The position numbers and the translations under genes are program-made. This document shows, piece by piece, positions 18,202-26,484 of a DNA stretch of 64,000 nucleotides; the first letter of the stretch is position 1; each line of letters opens with the position of its first letter. Under the pieces are notes generated by a model that did no database searches, was not told the origin of the DNA, and saw only the letters and a list, made by a program, of their open reading frames with translations. Origin of the DNA: Acidobacteriaceae bacterium (lineage in GTDB: Bacteria; Acidobacteriota; Terriglobia; Terriglobales; Acidobacteriaceae); NCBI GenBank assembly GCA_025462885.1, contig JAOAPN010000005.1, positions 62,001 to 126,000 on the forward strand, read 5' to 3'.

Positions 18202-19182
18202 CTACTCTTCCTTCAAAAACGCACGTGAATCCAGTACCGGTCGTTCGAGGCTGCGGACCCAGTCGGTCATTTCGCCGGGGCCTTTGCCGTTTGCGGTGGC
18301 TTTAGCGAACTCGTTGCGCATGGCCTGCATCTTAGCTTCGAGGTCGTCGAGGACATTGAGCAGGATGGCTTCGGGCGTCATCGGGAGCTTCGGGGAGCCG
18401 AACTCGTACTTGCCGTGGTGGCTGAGGATCATGTGTTCGACGAGGATGCGCAACCGCTCCGGGAAGGGTTGGAGCTCCTTTACCTTTTCGATCAGCATGC
18501 CCTGCGCGATGCTGATATGGCCGATCATCTGGCCTTCGAGGGTGTAGCTGAAGGAGTTCTTCCAGCTCAGCTCGCGGATCTTGCCCATATCGTGCAGGAT
18601 CGCCCCGGTGATGAGGAGGTCGGAGTTCACCTCGGGGTAGAAAGGCGCTGTGGCGCGGCAGACGCGGACCAGCGTGAGGACGTGTTCGAGCAGGCCGCCG
18701 AGCCAGGCGTGGTGCAGCACCTTGGCGGCGGGAGCGATCTTGTAGGCGTCGGCGATGGCGGGGTCGTCGAGGAAGCTGAAGACGAGGCGCTGGAGGTCCT
18801 GGTTGTCGAATCCATCGACGTAGCCGCGGAGCTCGGCCCACATCTCCTCGATGTCGAAGGCGGTCATGGGCATGTAGTCGGCAGGATCGATCTCGCTGGC
18901 TGCCGCCATACGCATCTTGGTAAGGGTGATCTGGAACTTGCCCTGATACTTCGAGACCTGGCCCTGGACCTTGACGTAGCAACCTTCGCCGCAGGTGGCG
19001 ACTGCGTCGGCGATGTCGTCCCACATGCGAGCCTCGATGGAGCCGGTCTTGTCGGTGAGGGTCGCAGCAACGAACTGGCCGCCCTGTTTCTTGTCGCGGA
19101 CCTGCAGGGTGGAGAGGACGAAGTAGCTGACTACGGTAGCGTTATCGAACTTTGCTGCGTCGGCGATGTAAAAATCTTTCAT
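18202..19182 (-). CDS. YhaM-type OB-fold/HD-domain 3'-5' exoribonuclease
   Basis: A 326-residue protein with an N-terminal OB fold (about 1-110; TLTDKTGSIEARMWDD is characteristic) and a C-terminal HD phosphohydrolase domain (HHAWLGGLLEHV, then GAILHDMGKIREL, then SHHGKYEFGSP). YhaM proteins are 3'-5' exonucleases acting on RNA or DNA. The ATG at 19182 is chosen because upstream codons are repeat-like and the OB fold begins directly after it; no clear ribosome binding site is visible. Confidence 0.85.
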   Translation of the reverse strand: MKDFYIADAAKFDNATVVSYFVLSTLQVRDKKQGGQFVAATLTDKTGSIEARMWDDIADAVATCGEGCYVKVQGQVSKYQGKFQITLTKMRMAAASEIDPADYMPMTAFDIEEMWAELRGYVDGFDNQDLQRLVFSFLDDPAIADAYKIAPAAKVLHHAWLGGLLEHVLTLVRVCRATAPFYPEVNSDLLITGAILHDMGKIRELSWKNSFSYTLEGQMIGHISIAQGMLIEKVKELQPFPERLRILVEHMILSHHGKYEFGSPKLPMTPEAILLNVLDDLEAKMQAMRNEFAKATANGKGPGEMTDWVRSLERPVLDSRAFLKEE

Positions 19183-19288
19183 TTGGATCAGGATACCTTG
19201 GGGTTCGGTTGAGGGGGTACCCCATCCCCCGGGGTTACCTTGGTGTAAGCCCATTATTTTCAGTGATATAGGTGGGCGGAGTATCGCT

Positions 19289-19346
19289 AAAATCGTGTCA
19301 ACAAAGGAGTTACGGGTAAATTCGTGTCGGGGAATGACTTAGCGGA
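19289..19346 (+). repeat. Two tandem degenerate 29-bp units
   Basis: Unit 1 (19289-19317) and unit 2 (19318-19346) align without gaps and share about 20 of 29 positions, with the common core TCGTGTC followed by a TTA-GGG-type end. Similar pieces (GGAGTTACGG, TTTACGGAGTTTTAGCGG) recur at about 19390 and 19650. They sit in the 554-bp gap 19183-19736, which otherwise holds repeat copy A and an AT-rich stretch (about 19565-19645). I see no gene there. Confidence 0.5.
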
Positions 19347-19413
19347 GGTGACCCACCTATTCGGCCCTGGCGATTAGGTTGATACGCCTGGGAGTTACGG
19401 TATTGGAAGATCT

Positions 19414-19563
19414 GTTAGCGCGGGCCTTCAGCCCGCAATTGGTTGACTGTTCCTAACCCTGGGCTAGGGAATCGCAGGCCTTCAGCCTGCAAAACTGCAG
19501 TGCTCAACGTTTTTACCGCATCGCTCCAAGTACAAGTCAGGTGAATAGGTTGATACGCCCTGG
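19414..19563. repeat. Dispersed hairpin-rich repeat, copy A (shortened)
   Basis: It begins GTTAGCGCGGGCCTTCAGCC and ends ATACGCCCTGG. Two palindromes with CTTCA loops are GCGGGC/GCCCGC and GCAGGC/GCCTGC. Copies B (34936) and C (39506) share the same order of blocks. Copy A lacks the left arm of the middle hairpin. A second TAGGTTGATACGCC sequence lies at about 19375-19388, so the copy is flanked by direct repeats of its own end. Confidence 0.85.
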
Positions 19564-19736
19564 TTAGGATTTCTTACTTCTTTTATATTTTATTGAATTG
19601 GGCGTAACTAAAATGCCACTTCTTTTTATTTTTTATCTCTTGATGGGAGAGGGTTTACGGAGTTTTAGCGGCTTTTAGGGGCTTGACAGCTTTTACTTCG
19701 TGTCGCGGCTCGGCCATGCGCGTCGGGGGTGTCGAT

Positions 19737-21089
19737 TCAACCCATGAGGATTCGGAAGTAGTCGTTGAGGAGGCGGTTGGTGGGGTCGTATTTGCGGCGG
19801 GCGGTCTGCATGGTGGTGAGGCGGTCGCCGTAGGCTTTCTGGACGATGGCCGGGGTCAAGCCGAAGGTTTGATTCAGGAGTGGCACTCCGTTGCGGTCGC
19901 TGCAGAACTGGTTGTAGGCGGTGAGGAACTCTTCCCAGCCGGGGTTGGCGGTGGAGACGGGATCGATGGTCATGACGTTGCCGTCGTAGGAATAGGAGAG
20001 GAGGGCCTGCTGGTCTTTGAGTATCCAGTAACCGACGTAGAGGAGGTTGGAGCGATAGCCGGTGTGGGCGTAGTAGTCGCGGACGAAGTGGAAGAAGTCG
20101 GTGATGGCGACGGCGTAGGTGTCTTCGGGGAAGGCGAAGAGGCTGAAGGTGTAGCGGCTGTCGTCGGACTGGGCGGGGTAGTGGATGATCTGGTCGCCGG
20201 GAATGGTGTAGTCGCCCTGGACGAGGGTTTCGAGCTTGAAGCGCCAGCCGGCGTTGAAGGCGTCGAGGATGCCGTAGCGGATGGCGAGGTTCTCGACCTG
20301 GGCGGTGACGTCGTGGCCGAACTTGGGACCGGCGGAGCCCCAGAAGAAGTTACGGAGACCCCAGGCGACGTGGTCGGGAAAGCCGGTGGCGGCGGGGTTG
20401 TAGCGTCGAAACTCGATCGTGATCTTGTCGTCGAAGGGAAAGATATAGAAGAACATGGAGTTGTTGCGGGCGCGGAGGGCGGGGAGTTGGGCGACGAACT
20501 CTTCGAGGGTGAAGGTCTCGTGGTGGACGTGCATTGGAAGCAGCGGGCGGATCTTGTAGGTGACCTCGTAGATGACGCCGAAGGTGCCGTACGAGCAGCG
20601 GATCTGCTTCATGAGATCGGGTTGCTGTGCTTCGGTGACTTCGAGAAGTTCTCCGTTGGGCAGGACCATCTTTACGCCGGTGATGTAGGAGCCGACCTGG
20701 CCGTACTCGCCGGGCATGGAGGCGTCCTTGGTTCCGGCGCAGGCGGCGCTTCCGGCGCTGAGGCTGCCGATTTCGGTGTTGATGTAGAACTGGAGGTTTT
20801 TGGCTTCGAGAGCTTTGGCGAGGTCGAGGTGGAGAGCGCCGGCTTCGACGGTGAGGGAATCGGCGGTGAGGTTGAGGGTGCGGTTCATCTTCATGCGGAG
20901 GAGGGTTCCGCGTTCGGCTACGCCGCAGGGAGCGGTGGAGTGGTTGGAGCCGACGGCGCGGACGGGCGAGGGGTATTGGGCGGGATTCTTGAGGATGCGA
21001 ACGATGTCGTCGACGGAGTTGGCGTCGACGATGACGGCGGGGTGGGAGATGATGTTGCCGAACCAGTTGGTGACGGTGTTCTGGGGCAC
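19737..21089 (-). CDS. FAD-binding oxidase of the aldonolactone oxidase (VAO) type
   Basis: The N-terminal FAD_binding_4 (PP-loop type) domain has the core strands VRAVGSNHSTAPC and LTVEAGALHLDLAKALEAK, then IGSLSAGSAACAGTKDAS and GSYITGVKMVLPNGEL. This architecture is shared by L-gulonolactone/D-arabinonolactone oxidases. The substrate is unknown. The frame is open to 21233, but a GTG at 21089 with GGAGGT seven bases upstream is the well-supported start, giving 450 residues. No signal peptide is seen from that start. The divergent neighbour is aroC. Confidence 0.85.
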   Translation of the reverse strand: MPQNTVTNWFGNIISHPAVIVDANSVDDIVRILKNPAQYPSPVRAVGSNHSTAPCGVAERGTLLRMKMNRTLNLTADSLTVEAGALHLDLAKALEAKNLQFYINTEIGSLSAGSAACAGTKDASMPGEYGQVGSYITGVKMVLPNGELLEVTEAQQPDLMKQIRCSYGTFGVIYEVTYKIRPLLPMHVHHETFTLEEFVAQLPALRARNNSMFFYIFPFDDKITIEFRRYNPAATGFPDHVAWGLRNFFWGSAGPKFGHDVTAQVENLAIRYGILDAFNAGWRFKLETLVQGDYTIPGDQIIHYPAQSDDSRYTFSLFAFPEDTYAVAITDFFHFVRDYYAHTGYRSNLLYVGYWILKDQQALLSYSYDGNVMTIDPVSTANPGWEEFLTAYNQFCSDRNGVPLLNQTFGLTPAIVQKAYGDRLTTMQTARRKYDPTNRLLNDYFRILMG

Positions 21090-21324
21090 GGGCTGACCTC
21101 CGGAGATGGTGGTAGCGGGCCGAGGGAGAAGAAGGGCTACAAGGGGATGATGCGAGGCCGGAGAGGCGAGCCTGCGCGATAGGAGGGACGCCGTGACAGG
21201 GTCAACGTACAGGCGGAGTTGAAGGCAAGTCAAGGGTTGAAGGGAGTTGGTCGGGCAGTTGTTACAATCGAGGTTTGAACAGAGGCGGCTTGCGTGTTGA
21301 TGGGCCTGCCTCGACGAGAGTGAA

Positions 21325-22500
21325 ATGCTTCGTTTTTCGACTGCGGGAGAGAGCCACGGGGAGAGCCTGGTGGCGATGGTGAGCGGGATGCCGGCGGGTG
21401 TGCCGGTGGACCAGGAGTTTATCGGCCACGAGCTTTGGCGGCGGCAGCAGGGCTACGGTCGCGGCGGCAGAATGCGGATCGAGCGGGATGCGGCGCATAT
21501 CCTCAGCGGCGTGCGGCATGGCAAGACGATCGGATCGCCGATTGCCATGACGCTGGCGAACAATGATTGGAAGAACTGGGAAGAGATTCTGCCGGTCGAG
21601 ACGGGCGATCCGGACAAGCATAAGAAGGTCGCTTCACCTCGGCCGGGACATGCGGATCTGGCTGGGTCGCTGAAGTACGACTTCCCCGATGCGCGGTATG
21701 TTCTGGAGCGGGCGAGTGCGCGGGAGAGCGCGGCTCGTGTGGCGGCTGGTGCTTTGGCGAAGCTGCTGCTGAAGGCTTTGGGAATCGAGGTTGCGAGTCA
21801 CGTGATTCGGGTGGGCAAGGCAGAGCTGCAGCGGCCTGCTACGTGGGAAGAGATTGCGGCGCTCTCGTCGAAGGAGACGGTGTTGTTGAATTGCGTCGAT
21901 GCTGCGAGCGAGGCCGCGATGAAGGCCGAGGTCGATGCGGTGTTGCGAACCGGCGATACGATCGGCGGGGTGTTCGAGGTCGTGGTGCATGGGCTGCCTC
22001 CGGGTGTGGGGACGCATGCCAACTGGGATGAGCGGCTGGATGGTCTGCTGGCGCAGGCGGTGATGAGTCTGCAGGCGGTGAAAGCGGTCGAGATCGGGCG
22101 GGGCGTGACGGCGGCGGAGTCGCTGGGCAGCACCGTGCATGATGCGATCGGCTACGAGGGTGCGGACGAGGCGTTTACGAAGTTCTCGCGCGAGAAGAAC
22201 AACGCGGGCGGGATCGAAGGCGGCATCTCGAACGGCGAGGATGTCGTCGTTCGGGGGTATCTGAAGCCGATCTCGACGCTGCGTCGGCCGCTGGCTTCGG
22301 TGAGCTTTGAGACGCGCGAGCCGGTGAAGGCTGCGTATGAACGGAGTGACGTGTGCGTGGTTCCGGCGGCAGGCGTTGCGGCGGAGGCGATGGTTGCGCT
22401 GGCTGTGGCTCGGCTGGTGGTTGAGAAGTTTGGCGGGGATTCGCTGCGCGAGATGGAGCGGAACTTTGCCGGGTATTGTGAGCAGATTCGGAAGTACTAA
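21325..22500 (+). CDS. aroC: Chorismate synthase
   Basis: AroC converts 5-enolpyruvylshikimate 3-phosphate to chorismate, the last step of the shikimate pathway, with reduced FMN. Length 391 is normal. Signatures are the N-terminal TAGESHG, GRGGRMRIERD, SARESAARVAAGALAK and the C-terminal EPVKAAYERSDVCVVPAAGV. Other shikimate genes in the window are aroB (29778) and fused aroDE (59896), so the pathway is scattered. Confidence 0.97.
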   Translation: MLRFSTAGESHGESLVAMVSGMPAGVPVDQEFIGHELWRRQQGYGRGGRMRIERDAAHILSGVRHGKTIGSPIAMTLANNDWKNWEEILPVETGDPDKHKKVASPRPGHADLAGSLKYDFPDARYVLERASARESAARVAAGALAKLLLKALGIEVASHVIRVGKAELQRPATWEEIAALSSKETVLLNCVDAASEAAMKAEVDAVLRTGDTIGGVFEVVVHGLPPGVGTHANWDERLDGLLAQAVMSLQAVKAVEIGRGVTAAESLGSTVHDAIGYEGADEAFTKFSREKNNAGGIEGGISNGEDVVVRGYLKPISTLRRPLASVSFETREPVKAAYERSDVCVVPAAGVAAEAMVALAVARLVVEKFGGDSLREMERNFAGYCEQIRKY

Positions 22501-22504
22501 AAGA

Positions 22505-22532
22505 CAGTTATGAGTTGGTAGTTGTGAGTTTT
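22505..22532 (+). repeat. GTTGGTAGTTGTGAG repeat, copy 1
   Basis: CAGTTATGAGTTGGTAGTTG followed by TGAGTTTT, between aroC and def. Related copies lie at 23084, 28019, 32139 (inside nadB) and 57294. Confidence 0.7.
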
Positions 22533-22545
22533 TACGGAGCTTGTT

Positions 22546-23079
22546 TTGGCTAAGAGGGTTGGTGGTTTGAAGATTCATGAGGTAGTGAAGTGGCCTGAGC
22601 CGGTGCTGGCTCGGGTCGGTGAGTCGGTGACGGTGTTCGACGCAGCGTTGAAGCAGTTGGTGGACGAGATGTTCGACAGCATGTATGCGGCGCAGGGGAT
22701 TGGGCTGGCGGCTCCGCAGATCTCGCTGTCGAAGCGGATCTGCGTGATCGATGTGAGCTTCAAGAAGAATCCGGAGGAGAAGATCGTGCTGATCAATCCG
22801 GAGATTATCGATCGCAAGGGTAAGCAGGTGGAGGAGGAAGGCTGCCTGAGTCTGCCGGAGATTCGCGAGAAGGTGGCGCGGGCCGAGTGGGTGAAGGTGC
22901 GGGCACAGGATGCTTCCGGTGCGTGGTTTGAGCTGGAAGGTGAGGAACTGCTCTCAAGGGCGATTCAGCATGAGATCGACCATCTGGATGGGGTTCTGTT
23001 TATCGATCGGTTGAGCCGGCTGAAGCGGGATTTGGTGATTCGGAAGATGAAGAAGCTGATCAAGAATGGCGAGTGGTAG
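22546..23079 (+). CDS. def: Peptide deformylase
   Basis: Def removes the N-formyl group from nascent proteins. All three family motifs are present: GIGLAAPQ, EEGCLSLPE (metal Cys) and QHEIDHLDG (metal His residues). The 177-residue length is normal. The start is TTG at 22546 with GGAG seven bases upstream (22536-22539). It is followed by fmt, giving the common def-fmt pair, here separated by about 115 bp containing a repeat. Confidence 0.96.
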   Translation: MAKRVGGLKIHEVVKWPEPVLARVGESVTVFDAALKQLVDEMFDSMYAAQGIGLAAPQISLSKRICVIDVSFKKNPEEKIVLINPEIIDRKGKQVEEEGCLSLPEIREKVARAEWVKVRAQDASGAWFELEGEELLSRAIQHEIDHLDGVLFIDRLSRLKRDLVIRKMKKLIKNGEW

Positions 23080-23083
23080 GAAA

Positions 23084-23118
23084 ACAGTTGGTAGTTGTGA
23101 GTAGTGAGTTGGTAGTGG
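23084..23118 (+). repeat. GTTGGTAGTTGTGAG repeat, copy 2
   Basis: The element is present twice in tandem: CAGTTGGTAGTTGTGAG, then TAGTGAGTTGGTAGTGG. It begins four bases after the def stop codon. Confidence 0.7.
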
Positions 23119-23196
23119 TCTTGTTCGGGTAGTGGTTTTGGGGTTGCTCTCTGCTTTTGCGGGTAGGGTTTATGGCTTGAGATTGAGGGGTTGGTT

Positions 23197-24132
23197 GTGA
23201 AGGTTGTGTTCTGTGGGACGCCGGAGTTCGCAGTGCCTACGCTGGAGGCTGTGGCGGCGGCGGGGCATCACGTTGCACTGGTGGTGACGCAGCCGGATCG
23301 TGCAGCGGGGCGGGGGATGGAGATTCAGATTCCTCCGGTAAAGCGGGCGGCGCTGGAGTTTGGAATTCCGGTGGTGCAGCCGGAGAAGATCAAGAACAAC
23401 CTAGAGTTTCGGGAGTTGCTGGAAGGGATCAAGCCGGACGTGATCCTGGTGGTGGCGTATGGACGGATCGTGCCGCAGTGGATGCTGGATCTGCCTCCGC
23501 TGGGGAACATCAATCTGCATGGAAGTCTGCTGCCGAAGTATCGCGGCGCAGCACCGATCCAGTGGGCGGTTGCGAACGGTGAAGTGGTTACGGGTGTGAC
23601 CACGATGCGGATCGATGCGGGTCTCGACACGGGCGATATGCTGCTGGCGCGGAAGGTGCCGGTAGGCGTGGAGGAGACGGCCGTCGATGTGTACGAGGGG
23701 CTGGCTTCGGTGGGTGCGGGATTGATGGTGGAGACGCTGGCGGGATTGGCGGCGGGGACGCTGTATCCGCAGAAGCAGGACGATACACAGGCTTCGCTGG
23801 CTCCCATCCTGAAGCGCGAGGATGGGTGGATGGATTTTTCGCACACGGCGAAGGTGGTGTATGACCGGTGGCGCGGCTTTCAGCCGTGGCCGGGAGCGCA
23901 CACGACGCTGCGGGGGAAGAAGCTGATCGTGCAGCGGATGAAGCTGGTTGCGGATACGTTTCAGGGAGAGCCGGGTGTGTTGCAGGTGGAAGGGGATTCG
24001 ATGCGGGTGGGATGTGCGGAGGGAACGGTATTGGAGTTGGTTGAGGTTCAGATGGAAGGCAAGAAGCGGATGGGCGCGGCGGAGTTTTTACACGGGTACC
24101 AGGTGAAGAGCGGCGAACGGTTGGGGCTATGA
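23197..24132 (+). CDS. fmt: Methionyl-tRNA formyltransferase
   Basis: Fmt formylates initiator Met-tRNA using 10-formyltetrahydrofolate. The N-terminal VVFCGTPEFAVPTL and the catalytic/folate region NINLHGSLLPKYRGAAPIQW are diagnostic; the C-terminal OB-like domain is present. GTG at 23197 is chosen because GAGGGG (23185-23190) is six bases upstream; the in-frame TTG at 23191 abuts it. Length is 311. The stop overlaps the rsmB start (ATGA). Confidence 0.96.
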   Translation: MKVVFCGTPEFAVPTLEAVAAAGHHVALVVTQPDRAAGRGMEIQIPPVKRAALEFGIPVVQPEKIKNNLEFRELLEGIKPDVILVVAYGRIVPQWMLDLPPLGNINLHGSLLPKYRGAAPIQWAVANGEVVTGVTTMRIDAGLDTGDMLLARKVPVGVEETAVDVYEGLASVGAGLMVETLAGLAAGTLYPQKQDDTQASLAPILKREDGWMDFSHTAKVVYDRWRGFQPWPGAHTTLRGKKLIVQRMKLVADTFQGEPGVLQVEGDSMRVGCAEGTVLELVEVQMEGKKRMGAAEFLHGYQVKSGERLGL

Positions 24133-25526
24133 CGGATAAGGTGCAAGGCAAAGGTGGCATGGCGCGGGGTGGGGCTTTCGGGAATTTCGGGAAGAAGACC
24201 CCTGTAAAGGGGCGGCCGGCGACGGCTGGACCCACGTTGTCGGTGGCGGAGGCGCGGGCGAAGGTAAGTCCGGCGCGGATGGCTGCGTTTGAGATTCTGA
24301 CATTGGTGGGGCAGGGCAAGGGGCATAGCGATGAGTTGCTGCATTCGGCGCTGACGGATGCGCTTTCGCCGGAGGACCGGAATCTTACGACGGCACTGGT
24401 GATGGGTGTGCTGCGCTGGCAGATCGCCCTGGATGCGCGGGTACGCGGGTTGCTGCAGCGGCCGGAGCAGAAGCTGGTGGATGCGGTGGCGATCACGCTG
24501 CGGATGGGGGCGTTTCAGTTGCTGCATATGGACCGAATTCCGGCGCATGCGGCTTTGAGTGAGAGCGTGGAATTGTGCCGGGCGGCGGGAGAACCGCACG
24601 CAACGGGCATGGTGAACGCAGTGCTGCGCAAGGTCGCGGCGGCGCAGAAGCCGGGTGTGCGGATTCATGAGTCGACGGCGGCGTTTGCAGAGCGGCTAGG
24701 CCATCCTCAGTGGTTAGTCGAGCGCTGGGTTGCGGCGTATGGACGAGATGCAGCGGTGAAGATCTGCGAGGCGGATCAGCAGGAACACGGCGAGGGCGGG
24801 ATGTTTGTCGAAGCTGAGGTGGTGGAAGGGGCTCTGCCTGCGGCTGCGCTTCCGCTGATGGATGATGGGTCGCGGCTGGTTGCGGAGATTGCTGCTGCGG
24901 CTGTTCCGGACGGGCTGGATCATACCGTCAGGGTCTGGGATTGCTGCGCGGCCCCCGGTGGCAAGACGCTGATGCTGGCGCTGCGGCTCGGTGAGGCTGA
25001 GGTTCTGGCGACGGATGTGAGTGCGAAGCGGCTGGCGCAGACGGAGGCTCGGCTGAGACGGTATGCGTATGCGGAACGCGTGAAGTGTGCGGTGGCCGAT
25101 GCTGCAGCCGAGAAGAATGTTCGCGGACAGTTCGATCTGATTCTGTGTGATGTGCCGTGCAGCGGGACGGGCACGCTGGCGGGGAATCCTGAGATTCGGC
25201 ATATGTTGAAGGTCGAGGAGTTGACGCGGCAATCGGATCGTCAGCGGAAGATTTTGGCGGGTGCTTTGGGGCGGCTGGCTGAGGGTGGGCGGCTGGTGTA
25301 TTCGACCTGTTCGCTGGAGCCGGAGGAGTGTGAGCGGGTGGTAGAGGCTGTCGTGGCTGCGGGTGGGGTTCGGCGGGTAGCTGTGGATGGGTTCTTAGAG
25401 GGTCTGGTTGCGGATGGGGTTTTGAAGGGCGAGTTGGGTTCGGCGGTGCGGGATGGGGCTTTGCGGACGCTGCCTGGGGTGCATGGGTGTGATGGGTTCT
25501 TTGCGGTGGTTTTGGAGAAGGTGTAG
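24129..25526 (+). CDS. rsmB: 16S rRNA m5C967 methyltransferase (RsmB/Sun family)
   Basis: A 465-residue protein with an N-terminal NusB-like RNA-binding domain (about 45-175) and a C-terminal SAM-dependent methyltransferase. Motif I lies at WDCCAAPGGKT, the PC motif at CDVPCSGTGTL, and the second catalytic Cys at YSTCSLEPEE. It overlaps the fmt stop by four bases, so both are co-translated. A basic, Gly/Pro-rich stretch of about 35 residues precedes the NusB domain. Confidence 0.93.
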   Translation: MTDKVQGKGGMARGGAFGNFGKKTPVKGRPATAGPTLSVAEARAKVSPARMAAFEILTLVGQGKGHSDELLHSALTDALSPEDRNLTTALVMGVLRWQIALDARVRGLLQRPEQKLVDAVAITLRMGAFQLLHMDRIPAHAALSESVELCRAAGEPHATGMVNAVLRKVAAAQKPGVRIHESTAAFAERLGHPQWLVERWVAAYGRDAAVKICEADQQEHGEGGMFVEAEVVEGALPAAALPLMDDGSRLVAEIAAAAVPDGLDHTVRVWDCCAAPGGKTLMLALRLGEAEVLATDVSAKRLAQTEARLRRYAYAERVKCAVADAAAEKNVRGQFDLILCDVPCSGTGTLAGNPEIRHMLKVEELTRQSDRQRKILAGALGRLAEGGRLVYSTCSLEPEECERVVEAVVAAGGVRRVAVDGFLEGLVADGVLKGELGSAVRDGALRTLPGVHGCDGFFAVVLEKV

Positions 25527-25562
25527 GGGCGGCTTTTCGGCTGAGATTGAAGCAAGAAAACT

Positions 25563-26426
25563 CTAGTGGCCGAGGGTGACCTTCACTCCGGCACCGGGCT
25601 GGACGCGGTGGCCTGCGGCGGGGCTTTGGCTTACTACTGTGGCTTGTGGTGTGGCCGGGGCTGCTGTGGACGGGGGCTCTGCGGGAGTTGGCGTGGCGGG
25701 AGCGGGAGCTTCTTCGATTGAGACGATGTGGAGGCCGGCGGCTGAGGCTCGGGCTACTGCTGCGGATAGGCTGAGTCCTGCGAGCGACGGCATCGCGATG
25801 CTGGGGGCAGTCGGATCGGGTGGTGGTGCGACTGCGACTGCAACGGGGGCTGCGGTGGGTTGGGCTTCTGCGGCTGGGGTGGGGGTGTAGACCGGGCGGG
25901 TGACGGCGGGTTGGGGCGCGCTCAGCAGGAGGCTGATGCGGGGGCTGGCGGCGGGGGTGTCACTTGGGTTGGGGGTCTGGGCGAGGACGATGCCGGCCGG
26001 GCCGGGTGAGGCAATGTGGGCGATGGCGCCGACTTCCAGGCCGAGCCGGCGGATGGCGATGGTGGCGGGGCGCTCGGACTGGCCGATGAGATTGGGGATG
26101 GAGACCTGCTGCGGGCCGAGGCTTTCGGTGACGCGGACGGTCCAGTCGCGGCGGACGACGGACTTGGGCGCGGGGGACTGGGAGAGGACGGTGCCGGCCA
26201 CGGAGTTCGGCGCGTAGAAGCGGTTCTCGATGTTGAGGCGGAGGCCCAGCCCGCCGGCTTTCTTGCCTGCTTCGAGGAGAGTCAGTCCAGCGAGCGTCGG
26301 GACTTCGACCTCGCGGCCATGGATGGCGATGCGCATCGCGAGGTAGGCGGAGAAGAGCGCCACGGCGATCATGGCGAGCGCACCGAAGGCGACGTTGAAG
26401 AAACGATTGATGGTGGAGATCTTCAT
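25563..26426 (-). CDS. Membrane-anchored PASTA-domain protein
   Basis: A 287-residue protein with one N-terminal membrane helix (about 8-32) and three PASTA-like modules (VEVPTLAGLTLLEA; VSIPNLIGQSERPA; IAMPSLAGLSLSAA). PASTA domains bind peptidoglycan fragments. The linker between modules two and three is Pro/Ala rich. No kinase domain is attached, unlike PknB-type proteins. It converges with rsmB. Confidence 0.85.
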   Translation of the reverse strand: MKISTINRFFNVAFGALAMIAVALFSAYLAMRIAIHGREVEVPTLAGLTLLEAGKKAGGLGLRLNIENRFYAPNSVAGTVLSQSPAPKSVVRRDWTVRVTESLGPQQVSIPNLIGQSERPATIAIRRLGLEVGAIAHIASPGPAGIVLAQTPNPSDTPAASPRISLLLSAPQPAVTRPVYTPTPAAEAQPTAAPVAVAVAPPPDPTAPSIAMPSLAGLSLSAAVARASAAGLHIVSIEEAPAPATPTPAEPPSTAAPATPQATVVSQSPAAGHRVQPGAGVKVTLGH

Positions 26427-26484
26427 GCAAGCGTCAAGGATACAGGGTGGAGCAGTTATCAGATGTCAGTGGTCAGTGGGTTGT

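Noticed and set aside
19289..19346. CRISPR array
   Set aside because: Only two adjacent degenerate units with no spacers and no cas genes in the window.
19683..21182. 499-codon plus-strand open frame opposite the FAD oxidase gene
   Set aside because: The translation is a Val/Gly/Glu-rich composition shadow with no domain, whereas the minus strand carries a clear FAD-binding protein with a good ribosome binding site.
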